DNA of 37,565 nt from BS750m-G62 sp964577175. Lineage in GTDB: Bacteria; Planctomycetota; Phycisphaerae; FEN-1346. The stretch lies in contig CAZNYC010000026.1 in the NCBI GenBank assembly GCA_964577175.1, forward strand, positions 1 to 37,565. Direction: 5' to 3'. Made by a program: the position numbers and the translations under genes. Within the stretch, counting starts at the first letter, position 1, and every line of letters starts with the position of its first letter. Under the pieces are notes generated by a model that did no database searches, was not told the DNA's origin, and saw nothing but the letters and a program-made list of their open reading frames with translations. Below are positions 7,991 through 17,687 of the stretch, piece by piece.

Positions 7991-8473
7991 ATGGCCAAGA
8001 TCGAGATCACCGACCTCCAGGATCACATCGATATTGACAAGAAAACGATCCTCCAGGTCGTCCGCCACGTCATCAAGGAAGAGGGACGAAGCGCCAAGAG
8101 CCTCAGCGTCGTCCTGACCGACAACCGCCACATCCGCGACCTCAGCAACGAATACCTCCGCCGCGACACCGTCACCGACGTCATCAGTTTCCCCCTTGAA
8201 GACCCCGAGTGGCCCGAGGGGCAGCACGCCAGCAACGGCAGCATCAACGGCGAGATCATCGCCTCCGCCGAACGGGCCTACTACCAGGCCCAGGCGATCC
8301 ACGGCAACCCGGAAGCGGAACTGCTCCTCTACATCGTGCACGGCCTGCTCCACCTGGTGGGATACGACGACCGGACCCCGCGCAAGGCCCGCGCCATGCA
8401 CGCCCGCGAAGACGCCCTGCTCTCGGAACTCGGGTTTCCGTGCGTCTACGCCGGACAGGCCTCGGTGCAGTAG
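7991..8473 (+). CDS. ybeY: Endoribonuclease YbeY (rRNA maturation factor)
   Basis: A 160-residue UPF0054/YbeY protein, a metal-dependent RNase involved in 16S rRNA 3'-end maturation and ribosome quality control. The family signature H-G-x-L-H-L-x-G-Y-D-H appears at residues 117-127 as HGLLHLVGYDD. The first two zinc ligands (H117, H121) are kept but the third His is Asp127. The segments ENR-type NRHIRDLSNEYLRRD and TDVISFP are typical. The ATG at 7991 follows an 82-base gap after pgpH in which nothing is seen. The next gene starts 9 bases after the stop. Confidence 0.93.
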   Translation: MAKIEITDLQDHIDIDKKTILQVVRHVIKEEGRSAKSLSVVLTDNRHIRDLSNEYLRRDTVTDVISFPLEDPEWPEGQHASNGSINGEIIASAERAYYQAQAIHGNPEAELLLYIVHGLLHLVGYDDRTPRKARAMHAREDALLSELGFPCVYAGQASVQ

Positions 8474-8482
8474 GAGGACGCG

Positions 8483-9766
8483 GTGCCAGCCTACGCGTTT
8501 TTCGGGCTCGGCCTGGCGGCGTCAGGCCTGGCGCTGTTCTTTGCCCTGGCGCATCACGCGCTGCAGTGGTACTCGCGGCTCCGGCTGGAAGAGGCCCTCC
8601 GGCGCCGGCGCCGGACCGAACACCTCGACCGTCTCTTCGCCCACGAGGACGCCCTGCGGGAGACGACCCGCGCGCTTCACGCCGCCTCCCTGGTCGCCAT
8701 GGTCGTCCTGGTCCAGGCTTGGGCGCTCGGGTACGTCGGGTCGGCCCTGGCGGGCTGGCTCGTGGGGGCGGCCGTGGCCGGTGCCCTGGCCGTCGTCCTC
8801 GGCGCCGTCGTCCCTGCCGCCTGGGCCCGGTGCCGGGCCGAGCGTATCCTGGCCTCCACCCTGCCGGTGCTCCAGGCGATCCGGGCGCTCTTCGCCCCCT
8901 GCCGCCGGGCGCTCGGCGTCTTCGCCGTCCTGGTGCGCCGGCTGGCGGGCGTCCCGGAGAACCAGGAGTCGATCTCCAACATCGAGGAGGAACTCGTCAG
9001 CGTCGCCGACGTCGGCGAACGCGAGGGCGCCCTCGAAGAAGAACAGAAGGACATGATCGCCAACGTCATCAAGTTCAAACGGACCGACGCCAGCCAGATC
9101 ATGACGCCCCGGACGGACATCACCAGTATCGACGCCTCCGAAGCCGTCGACGCCGGCCGACGCCTCATCGCCGCCTCCGGCTACAGCCGCATCCCCGCCA
9201 CGAGCGGCAACCTCGATACCATCGTCGGCATCCTGTACGCCAAGGACCTGCTGAACCCCGACCAAGCGGAAGGGCCCGAGCCGCACCACGTCGGCGACGT
9301 CATGCGAAAGCCCCTCTTCGTGCCCGAGACGAAACGCCTCGACGAACTCCTCCGCGACTTCCAGGCCAACCAGGTCCACATCGCCGTCGTCCTGGACGAG
9401 TACGGCGGGACGGCCGGCCTCGTGACCATCGAGGACGTCGTCGAGGAAATCGTCGGCGAGATCGTCGACGAGTACGAACCGGAACCCGCCCGGCCGATCC
9501 GCCGCGTCGGACGCCGGGCCTACCAGGTGGAAGCCCGCGTCCACATCGACGAACTCAACGACGAACTCGACCTCGACCTGCCCGAACACGAGGACTACGA
9601 GACGATCGGCGGCTTCGTCCTCAGCCGCCTCGGCTACATCCCGAAGGCGGGCGAGTCGCTCGAACAGGACGGCGCGACCATCGCCGTCCTCGAGGCCGAC
9701 CAGCGCCGCATCCTCCGCCTCCGCATCGACCTCGCCGAGCCGTCCGGCGACGGCGGCGAAGGGTAG
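8483..9766 (+). CDS. CNNM/CBS-domain protein (CorC/HlyC family)
   Basis: A 427-residue protein of the hemolysin C / CNNM transporter-like family. The N-terminal region has hydrophobic segments (about 4-24 and 71-120) in place of a textbook four-helix DUF21 domain, so the membrane part looks divergent. MTPRTD at 207-212 starts the paired CBS domains, which run to about 330 (ending in DEYGGTAGLVTIEDVVEEIVG-like sequence). A CorC_HlyC domain fills the C-terminus. Family members are linked to magnesium or other divalent cation handling; the substrate here is unknown. The GTG start has a strong TAGGAGG site 5 bases ahead. ybeY followed by this gene is a common order. Confidence 0.88.
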   Translation: MPAYAFFGLGLAASGLALFFALAHHALQWYSRLRLEEALRRRRRTEHLDRLFAHEDALRETTRALHAASLVAMVVLVQAWALGYVGSALAGWLVGAAVAGALAVVLGAVVPAAWARCRAERILASTLPVLQAIRALFAPCRRALGVFAVLVRRLAGVPENQESISNIEEELVSVADVGEREGALEEEQKDMIANVIKFKRTDASQIMTPRTDITSIDASEAVDAGRRLIAASGYSRIPATSGNLDTIVGILYAKDLLNPDQAEGPEPHHVGDVMRKPLFVPETKRLDELLRDFQANQVHIAVVLDEYGGTAGLVTIEDVVEEIVGEIVDEYEPEPARPIRRVGRRAYQVEARVHIDELNDELDLDLPEHEDYETIGGFVLSRLGYIPKAGESLEQDGATIAVLEADQRRILRLRIDLAEPSGDGGEG

Positions 9767-9901
9767 CGCACCTTTGGGCGGCGCGGGCGCCGCCGGCGCC
9801 TTGCCCACCCGTGCGTGCGGCGCTCGGAGAACCCCGGCTGGCACGCGGCCAGTGGCACCCGGCATCGCCCCGCCCGACACGTCGATTTCAGAGGAACCCG
9901 C

Positions 9902-10651
9902 GTGACCGTCCATAAGTCTGTCATCCTGACCCTGCGGTGCACCGACTGGAGCGAGACCAGCCAGGTCGTCCACCTGCTGGCGCGCGAGGTCGGCCGCCTC
10001 CGGTGCCTTGCCAAGGGCGCCCGCCGCGACCGCAACCCGTTCAGCGGCCCGATGGACCGGTGGATGCTCGGCGAGGCCGTCTTCAGCGTCCCCAGCCCCA
10101 ACCGGCTCGCCACCCTCATGGAAGTGTACGAGACGGACCGCTTCCACGGCCTGCACCGGTCGCTGCCCGCCTACTACGCCGCCGCCACCGTCACGGAACT
10201 CGTCGTGGCGCTCGTGCCGGACATGGACCCCCAGCCGGCGGTGTTCGACCTGACGGCGGGAACGCTGTCGCGGCTGGCGGCCGTGGAGCCGGAGGCCTGC
10301 CGGGCCGTCGCGTTCGCGTTCGCGCTGCGGCTGCTGGCGCTCCTGGGCTACGCGCCGCCGACGGACCGGTGCGTGGAGTGCGGCCGGCCGCTGCCCGCGG
10401 GCCGAGCCGTCGACTACAGCGTCGGCCTGGGCGGGCCCGTCTGCGACGGCTGCCGGCCGACGGACAAGGGCAGAATCCATCGCCTCTCCGCCAAGACGGT
10501 GGAAGCGCTGGCGTTCCTGGCCTCGGCCGACTGGGACCAGGTCCGCCGCGTCCGCCTGAAACCCGCCACCGCCGACCAGGTGCGGGACCTCGTGTCGGCC
10601 ACGGTCATCGAACTCGGAGGAAGGGAACTCTCCGCCGCCCGCCACGTTTAA
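9902..10651 (+). CDS. recO: DNA repair protein RecO
   Basis: A 249-residue RecO, which anneals single strands and loads RecA with RecR in the RecFOR pathway. The N-terminal OB-fold contains the DWSETSQVV...GRLRCLAKGARR signature. The C-terminal zinc finger has C157, C160, C181 and C184 (CVEC and CDGC). The GTG at 9902 is chosen because the family begins with residues like VHKSVILTLR; AGAGGAACC lies upstream. The 135-base gap before it holds nothing recognisable. Confidence 0.92.
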   Translation: MTVHKSVILTLRCTDWSETSQVVHLLAREVGRLRCLAKGARRDRNPFSGPMDRWMLGEAVFSVPSPNRLATLMEVYETDRFHGLHRSLPAYYAAATVTELVVALVPDMDPQPAVFDLTAGTLSRLAAVEPEACRAVAFAFALRLLALLGYAPPTDRCVECGRPLPAGRAVDYSVGLGGPVCDGCRPTDKGRIHRLSAKTVEALAFLASADWDQVRRVRLKPATADQVRDLVSATVIELGGRELSAARHV

Positions 10652-10674
10652 CTATTCACGGCGCGATGAATCCG

Positions 10675-10680
10675 TATAAT
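10675..10680 (+). promoter_or_regulatory. Candidate -10 element for the BamD-like/lptE genes
   Basis: A perfect TATAAT lies about 90 bases before the GTG of the BamD-like gene, right after recO ends. No convincing -35 hexamer lies 16-18 bases upstream, so this is only a candidate. Confidence 0.35.
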
Positions 10681-10769
10681 AGGGCCGGAGCCGGACCGCC
10701 CGCCGGACGGCGCCCGGCGTGCACCAGGACTGGCCGGGCAACCGTGTGACGTTTGTAGGGGATGGATAC

Positions 10770-12086
10770 GTGCGACGCCTGATCGTAACCATCACGGCGC
10801 TGACCGTCCTGCTGGGGGCCGTCTCGGCCGTCCGGGCGGGCTGGGAGTGGCGCGACGGCGAGTGGGTGTACGATACCTCCGACCTGCCGATGCCGCCCGA
10901 CGTCGGCCAGCCCAAGCCGAAGCCGGAACCGACGCCCGAAACGCCGCCGCCGCGGGAACCGTCGCCGGTGCGGCCGGCCTCGCCCGTCAAGCCGCCCGAC
11001 TCCGCGGCGCCGTCGACGCCCGGGAAACCGTCCGAGGCCGGCGAGCCGACGCCGCGGCCGACGGAACTGCCGGACAGCCAGAAACCGGCCCGGCCCGAGA
11101 AGGAACCGTCGTGGTGGGAACGCGCGAAGTGGTGGGAGAAGCCGCCGCCGCCCGGCCAGGACGAACCGCTCCTGAACGAGGCGAAGGACCTCCTCGGCGC
11201 CGGCGACCGCCGACGGGCCGAGAAGCGGCTGGACGAACTCATCGAGGACTATCCCCAGTCGCCGCACCGCGAGGAGGCCATGTGGCTGAGGGCCGAATCC
11301 CTCTTCGCACGAGAGCGATACTACAAGGCCTACGAACAGTACGAGGACCTCATCGAGCAGTACGCCGGCAGCGCCCGGTACCAGGACGCGATGCGCAAGG
11401 AAATCGAGATCGCGGAACTCTACCTCGGCCCCGTCCGGCGGCGGGTGCTCGGCATCCCCCTGATGTCCGGCGAAGATGAGGCGATCGAAATCCTCCGGCG
11501 CGTCTACGAGCACCAGCCCGCCGGCGACCTCGCCGACGACGTCATCCTCCGCATCGCCGACTACTACTGGTCCAAACGCAAGTGGCCCGACGCCGAGGAA
11601 TATTACGACAAGTATTGCAAGGAGTACCCGAACGGCCAGGCCGTCCGGCACGCGGAACTGCGCCGCGCCAAGTGTGCCGTGCGCCAGTGCGAGGGACCCC
11701 GGTACTGCACCACCAGCCTGCGGCTGGCCCGCGACCGGCTGCGGCAGTTCAAGGAAAAGTACCCGGAGGAGGCGGCCCGGCAGGACGTGCCGGCGCTGCT
11801 GGCGCGCCTGAAGGACCTCCAGGCCCAGTCGCTGTACGAAATCGCCGCCCGGTACCGCCGGGCCAAAAAACCGTGCGCGGCGGCGTTCTACGCGGAGCGG
11901 CTGCAGGAGCGGTATCCGGCGTCGGCCTGGAGCGAGAAGGCCGGCCGGTTCCTGGCCCCGGAATTCGCGCCCGCACCGCCCCCGGCCGAAGCCGCCAAGG
12001 CCGCCCAGGCCGCGACCGGCGAGACGCCCCGGGCCTCGAACACCACGGGCACCGTCCCCACGATTCAGGAGGAGACCCAGCCGTGA
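10770..12086 (+). CDS. BamD-like TPR protein of the outer-membrane assembly type
   Basis: A 438-residue exported protein: signal peptide at 1-23 (hydrophobic LIVTITALTVLLGAV, cleavage near AVRA-GW), a Pro/Glu/Lys-rich linker at about 40-125, then TPR-like repeats (about 135-400) resembling YfiO/BamD. There is no lipobox cysteine at the cleavage site, so it is not a classical BamD lipoprotein. The tail is Ala/Pro-rich. BamD acts with BamA in inserting outer-membrane proteins; the role here is by resemblance and by its coupling to lptE. The GTG at 10770 is preferred over one at 10719 because it gives a clean signal peptide and is preceded by AGGGGATGG. The stop overlaps the next start in a GTGA. 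Confidence 0.75.
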   Translation: MRRLIVTITALTVLLGAVSAVRAGWEWRDGEWVYDTSDLPMPPDVGQPKPKPEPTPETPPPREPSPVRPASPVKPPDSAAPSTPGKPSEAGEPTPRPTELPDSQKPARPEKEPSWWERAKWWEKPPPPGQDEPLLNEAKDLLGAGDRRRAEKRLDELIEDYPQSPHREEAMWLRAESLFARERYYKAYEQYEDLIEQYAGSARYQDAMRKEIEIAELYLGPVRRRVLGIPLMSGEDEAIEILRRVYEHQPAGDLADDVILRIADYYWSKRKWPDAEEYYDKYCKEYPNGQAVRHAELRRAKCAVRQCEGPRYCTTSLRLARDRLRQFKEKYPEEAARQDVPALLARLKDLQAQSLYEIAARYRRAKKPCAAAFYAERLQERYPASAWSEKAGRFLAPEFAPAPPPAEAAKAAQAATGETPRASNTTGTVPTIQEETQP

Positions 12087-12583
12087 AACGCACCGCGCTG
12101 CTCGCGCTGACGCTGGTCCTGGCCGCCGCGGCCGCCGGCTGCGGTTACTCGATGAAGCCGCTCCACCGCACGGACGTCAAGACCGTCGCCGTCAGCATCT
12201 TCGCCAGCAAGGAGTTCCGGCGGGAACTGGAGTTCGAACTGACGCGGCAAGTCGTCAAGTTCATCGAACTCCGCACGCCGTACAAGGTGGTCCACGATCC
12301 GAAACGGGCCGACACCGAACTGCGGGGCGAAGTGCTGAACCTCTACGCCCCCGTCCTGACCGAGAACGTGGACACCGACGTTCCGAGCGACATCCAGGTC
12401 AGCCTCTCCTGCTGGTTCGAGTGGAAAGACCTCCGCACCGGCGAGGTCCTGAAGCGGGCAGACCGGATCACGGGTTCGGCCACGTACGCGAGGGCCGTCA
12501 ACGAGACGCTCGATTCGGCCACGTTCGAGGCCTCCTCCCGCCTGGCCGAACGCATCGTGGAGGCGATGGAGAAGGAGTGGTAG
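12083..12583 (+). CDS. lptE: LptE-family outer-membrane lipoprotein
   Basis: A 166-residue lipoprotein with a 19-residue signal ending LAAAAAG-C20 and starting the mature part with CGYS, the hallmark beginning of LptE-like proteins. LptE plugs the LptD barrel that delivers lipopolysaccharide to the outer surface. The remainder fits the small alpha/beta LptE fold (segments such as KTVAVSIFASKEFRRELEFELT). It is coupled to the BamD-like gene by a 4-base overlap, with AGGAGG upstream of the GTG. Together they point to a diderm envelope. Whether LPS itself is present cannot be told from this window. Confidence 0.8.
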   Translation: MKRTALLALTLVLAAAAAGCGYSMKPLHRTDVKTVAVSIFASKEFRRELEFELTRQVVKFIELRTPYKVVHDPKRADTELRGEVLNLYAPVLTENVDTDVPSDIQVSLSCWFEWKDLRTGEVLKRADRITGSATYARAVNETLDSATFEASSRLAERIVEAMEKEW

Positions 12584-12644
12584 TCCCCGCCGACGGCGGC
12601 GGCCCGCCCGGCGCGACGACTCATGCACCCAGGAAGGTATCTCG

Positions 12645-14609
<1,965 letters not shown>

Positions 14610-14626
14610 AACCACGAGGCGAACGC

Positions 14627-15772
14627 GTGCTGCACCTCCGCCTGAACGCCCGGATCCTGACGGAGATGCCGGCCGCCCTGGCGATGGAGGGCCTGTCCCC
14701 CGCCGAGGCCGACCGCCTGAACCGTCAGATGACGGCCGTCGGCGGCACCGCCACCCTCCTGCCGACGGCGGGCGGCGACGACGGCGGGGCCGAAGCCGTC
14801 CTGACGGGCGACCGCCGGCAAATGGCCGCCCTTGTCCAGCGGCTGGAGCAGGCACCCGCCGGCGCGCCGGCGCTGGCGAGGGAAATCGCACGGGCCGTCG
14901 AGAACCACCACCGCCGGCGGTTCCGCATCCGCATGGGCGCGCACACGCTCGAGGTCGGACCCCGGCCGGCCGTCATGGGCGTCCTGAACGTGACGCCCGA
15001 CAGTTTCAGCGACGGCGGGCAGTACCTGGACCCGGCCGAGGCGGTGACCCGGGCCGAACAACTCGTCGCCGAGGGCGCCGACCTCGTGGACGTGGGCGGC
15101 GAGTCGACGCGCCCCGGCAGCGACCCCGTGCCGGAGGACGAGGAACTGGCGCGCGTCCTGCCGGTCGTCGAAACGCTGGCGTCGCGCCTCGCGGTGCCGA
15201 TCAGCATCGACACGCGCCACCCCCGCGTGGCGCGGGAGGCGGCCAGTGCCGGCGCCTCGCTCATCAACGACGTGACGGGCCTGCTGGGCGACCCGGACAT
15301 GCCCGCGGCCGTCGCCGAGACCGGCGCCGGGTGCGTCATCATGCACATGCTCGGCGAACCGAAGACGATGCAGCAGGAGCCGCGGTACGCCAACCTGATG
15401 GCCGACATCGCCCGGCACCTGCGGCGCGGCATGCAGGCCGCCCGCGACGCCGGCGTCCCGGAGGCGGGCGTGATCGTGGATCCCGGCATCGGGTTCGGCA
15501 AGCGGCTTGAGCACAACCTGGAGATTCTGGCCCGCCTGGGGCAACTGCGGGCGCTGGGCGCGCCCATCCTGGTGGGCCCCAGCCGCAAACGGTTTATCGG
15601 CGAGGTGACGGGCGTCGAGACGCCGGCCGACCGGGTCGCCGGCACGGCCGCGGCGTGTGCCCTGGCGGTGGCGGCCGGCGCCCTGCTCGTCCGCGTCCAC
15701 GACGTGGCGGAGGCGGCCCAGGCGGTCGCGGTCGCCGCCGCCGTCCGCGACGCATCGCACCCCGAAACGTGA
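14627..15772 (+). CDS. folP: Dihydropteroate synthase with N-terminal extension
   Basis: A 381-residue protein whose residues about 104-381 are a full FolP barrel, condensing the pterin pyrophosphate with p-aminobenzoate in folate synthesis. Readable motifs are MGVLNVTPDSFSDGG, DVGGESTRPGS, SIDTRHP, INDVTG, DPGIGFGK and GPSRKRFIG. About 100 residues at the N-terminus precede the barrel and are not part of ordinary FolP (about 280 residues); I do not recognise this part. The GTG at 14627 follows a GAGG element and leaves only 17 bases after ftsH. folC, later in the same pathway, lies at 30381-31739. Confidence 0.93.
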   Translation: MLHLRLNARILTEMPAALAMEGLSPAEADRLNRQMTAVGGTATLLPTAGGDDGGAEAVLTGDRRQMAALVQRLEQAPAGAPALAREIARAVENHHRRRFRIRMGAHTLEVGPRPAVMGVLNVTPDSFSDGGQYLDPAEAVTRAEQLVAEGADLVDVGGESTRPGSDPVPEDEELARVLPVVETLASRLAVPISIDTRHPRVAREAASAGASLINDVTGLLGDPDMPAAVAETGAGCVIMHMLGEPKTMQQEPRYANLMADIARHLRRGMQAARDAGVPEAGVIVDPGIGFGKRLEHNLEILARLGQLRALGAPILVGPSRKRFIGEVTGVETPADRVAGTAAACALAVAAGALLVRVHDVAEAAQAVAVAAAVRDASHPET

Positions 15773-15779
15773 CGGCATC

Positions 15780-16670
15780 ATGAACGAGATCTTCAATTAC
15801 ATCGAGCGCATCTACCAGACGTTCACGCCGACCGACGCGCTGGAGGTGGCGCTGATCGCCGGCGTCATCTACCTGGTGTACCGGGGGCTTCGCGGCACGC
15901 GCGGGGCGCGGGTCGTCCGGGGGTTCATCTTCCTGCTGCTCGTCAGTTTCGTCGTCATGCGTATCCTCTCGGACTACCTCCAGATGGGCCGGCTGCGCAC
16001 GCTGTACGGCCTGCTGGTGCCGGCGATGGCGATCCTGGCGGCCATCGTCTTCCAGCCGGAACTGAGGCGGAGCCTGATGCGGCTGGGCGAGAACCCGATC
16101 TTGCGGCTGTTCCTGAAGGAGGGCGCGTCGGCATTCGTCGACCGCATCGTCCGCTCCGCCGCCATGCTCAGCCGGAACAAGATCGGCGCCATCGTGGCCG
16201 TCGAACGCGACACGCGCCTCGGCGCCGTCATCGAAACGGGCACCTACCTCGACGCGGAACTGACGAGCCGGCTGCTGACCACCATTTTCTGGCCCGGCTC
16301 GCCGCTGCACGACATGGGCGTGGTGATCCGCGGGGGCCGCATCACCGCCGCGGGCTGCGAGTTCCCCATGCCCCGCCAGACCGTGCTCGACGCCCGGTTC
16401 GGCACGCGGCACCGGGCGGCGGTGGGCCTCTCGGAGGAGACCGACGCGGTGGTCGTGGTCGTCAGCGAGGAGACCGGCGACATCTCCGTCGCCGTCGAGG
16501 GCCGGCTCGAAACGCCCTACACGCCGGAGGAACTCCGGCAGCGGCTGACGGACCTCCTCCGCGGCGCCGAAGCCACCCTCACCGAACACACCCTGGCGGA
16601 ATCGGATACGCCCAAACCGCGCGAGCCCAAGCCCGCGGCCGGGACCAGCCCCGCCGGCGACGCCTCATGA
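15780..16670 (+). CDS. cdaA: Diadenylate cyclase CdaA (c-di-AMP synthase)
   Basis: A 296-residue protein with three N-terminal membrane helices (within residues about 18-90) and a DAC domain that would join two ATP into cyclic di-AMP. The GTRHRAA motif is intact (RHR at 210-212), as is the VVVVSEETG segment. The other active-site motif, normally DGA, reads DMG (D178-M179-G180, in LHDMGVVIRGG): the Asp is kept but the two small residues are altered. The C-terminal 40 residues are Pro/Lys/Ala-rich. The ATG begins 8 bases after folP, and the stop overlaps the YbbR-gene start (ATGA), so these two are coupled as in Gram-positive cdaA-cdaR operons. glmM, often third, is absent here. Confidence 0.92.
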   Translation: MNEIFNYIERIYQTFTPTDALEVALIAGVIYLVYRGLRGTRGARVVRGFIFLLLVSFVVMRILSDYLQMGRLRTLYGLLVPAMAILAAIVFQPELRRSLMRLGENPILRLFLKEGASAFVDRIVRSAAMLSRNKIGAIVAVERDTRLGAVIETGTYLDAELTSRLLTTIFWPGSPLHDMGVVIRGGRITAAGCEFPMPRQTVLDARFGTRHRAAVGLSEETDAVVVVVSEETGDISVAVEGRLETPYTPEELRQRLTDLLRGAEATLTEHTLAESDTPKPREPKPAAGTSPAGDAS

Positions 16671-17674
16671 TGAGCGAACGCATCAAAACGTTTTTCGCCG
16701 TCACCATCCTTACGGTCGCGGTCTGGGTCTGGGCGGACCTCGAACAGACCGGCACCCGCGAGGCGATCGTGCCGGTCGAGATCAACGTCCCGAAGGATTA
16801 CCGCCTGCGGTCGGTCCGGCCGGACCAGTTGACCGTCACGCTGAAGGGGCCGGAGGGCGAACTCCGGGGCCTCGATTTGGTCCCGGAGGAGAAGGTCTGC
16901 CGCTTCACCCTCGGCAAGGCCGACCTCCAGAGCAGCCCGCTCGTCCTGCCCGCCCGCGAGGGGCTCAACCACCTCAACGAGCGACGCCTCGCCGTCACCG
17001 AGATCCGCGACGCCGACGGCCTGCCGTTCGACGGCAAGATCCAAGCCGAGGTCACGCGCCTGGTCGAGGTGCCGGACGTCCGCGTGGACGTCCAGGTGAC
17101 GGGCGCCGTGGCGTCGGCGGCGTCGGCCCGTCCGCCGACGGTCACCGCCCGCGTGGCCGAGCCCGACCTCGAAAACCTGCCGGACAGCAAGCGGTTCGTC
17201 ACGGCCCCGCTCGCCGTCGACACCATCCCCGAGGACCTCCAAGTGGAGCGGGAGGTGGCGCTCGACCGGCACCTGGGCGGGCCGGACGGCGTCGAGGCGC
17301 GCCTGGACCCGCCCATCGTCACGGTCCGGGCCCGGTTGCAGGCGGCGGTCACGGTGCGGAATCTGGGCCGGTTCCCGATCCTCATCGCCGCCCCGCCCGA
17401 GGTGCTGAACCGGTACCGCGTCGTCTTCCAGCAGGACGCCGAACGGTGGGTGGAACTGGAGGTCGAGGGCCCGGGGCCGGCCGTCGAACGCCTCACCTCG
17501 CAGGACATCCGCGTGCAACTCGTCCTGACGGAGGACGACAAGCCGAACCCGGGCTCGTGGCTGCCGGGCCAGCCCGTCGTGGTGGGTCTGCCCGCCAGCG
17601 TGAAACTGGTGCGGCCGCTGCGGCCCGTCAACTTCAACCTGGACAGATATCCCGAGAAGGCCACTTCCCCGTAA
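16667..17674 (+). CDS. cdaR: YbbR/CdaR-like protein, probable CdaA partner
   Basis: A 335-residue protein with one N-terminal membrane anchor (about residues 8-24, TFFAVTILTVAVWVWADL) followed by an extracytoplasmic part made of YbbR-type beta repeats. The recurrent pattern is of the form PxxVTVTLKGPxxxL, as in RPDQLTVTLKGPEGEL. In Bacillus and Listeria CdaR binds CdaA and tunes its activity; the adjacency and 4-base overlap with cdaA support the same here. Similarity is by architecture and motif, since YbbR sequences diverge widely. An alternative ATG lies one codon later at 16670. proA follows 13 bases downstream. Confidence 0.82.
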   Translation: MMSERIKTFFAVTILTVAVWVWADLEQTGTREAIVPVEINVPKDYRLRSVRPDQLTVTLKGPEGELRGLDLVPEEKVCRFTLGKADLQSSPLVLPAREGLNHLNERRLAVTEIRDADGLPFDGKIQAEVTRLVEVPDVRVDVQVTGAVASAASARPPTVTARVAEPDLENLPDSKRFVTAPLAVDTIPEDLQVEREVALDRHLGGPDGVEARLDPPIVTVRARLQAAVTVRNLGRFPILIAAPPEVLNRYRVVFQQDAERWVELEVEGPGPAVERLTSQDIRVQLVLTEDDKPNPGSWLPGQPVVVGLPASVKLVRPLRPVNFNLDRYPEKATSP

Positions 17675-17687
17675 GGAGGCACGCCCG

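Noticed and set aside
3085..8010. Minus-strand frame of over 1,600 codons opposite cdsA, phoH and pgpH
   Set aside because: Same GC effect: it covers several well-identified plus-strand genes and has no recognisable domain or start signal. A similar 1,466-codon plus-strand frame from 3243 is also a shadow.
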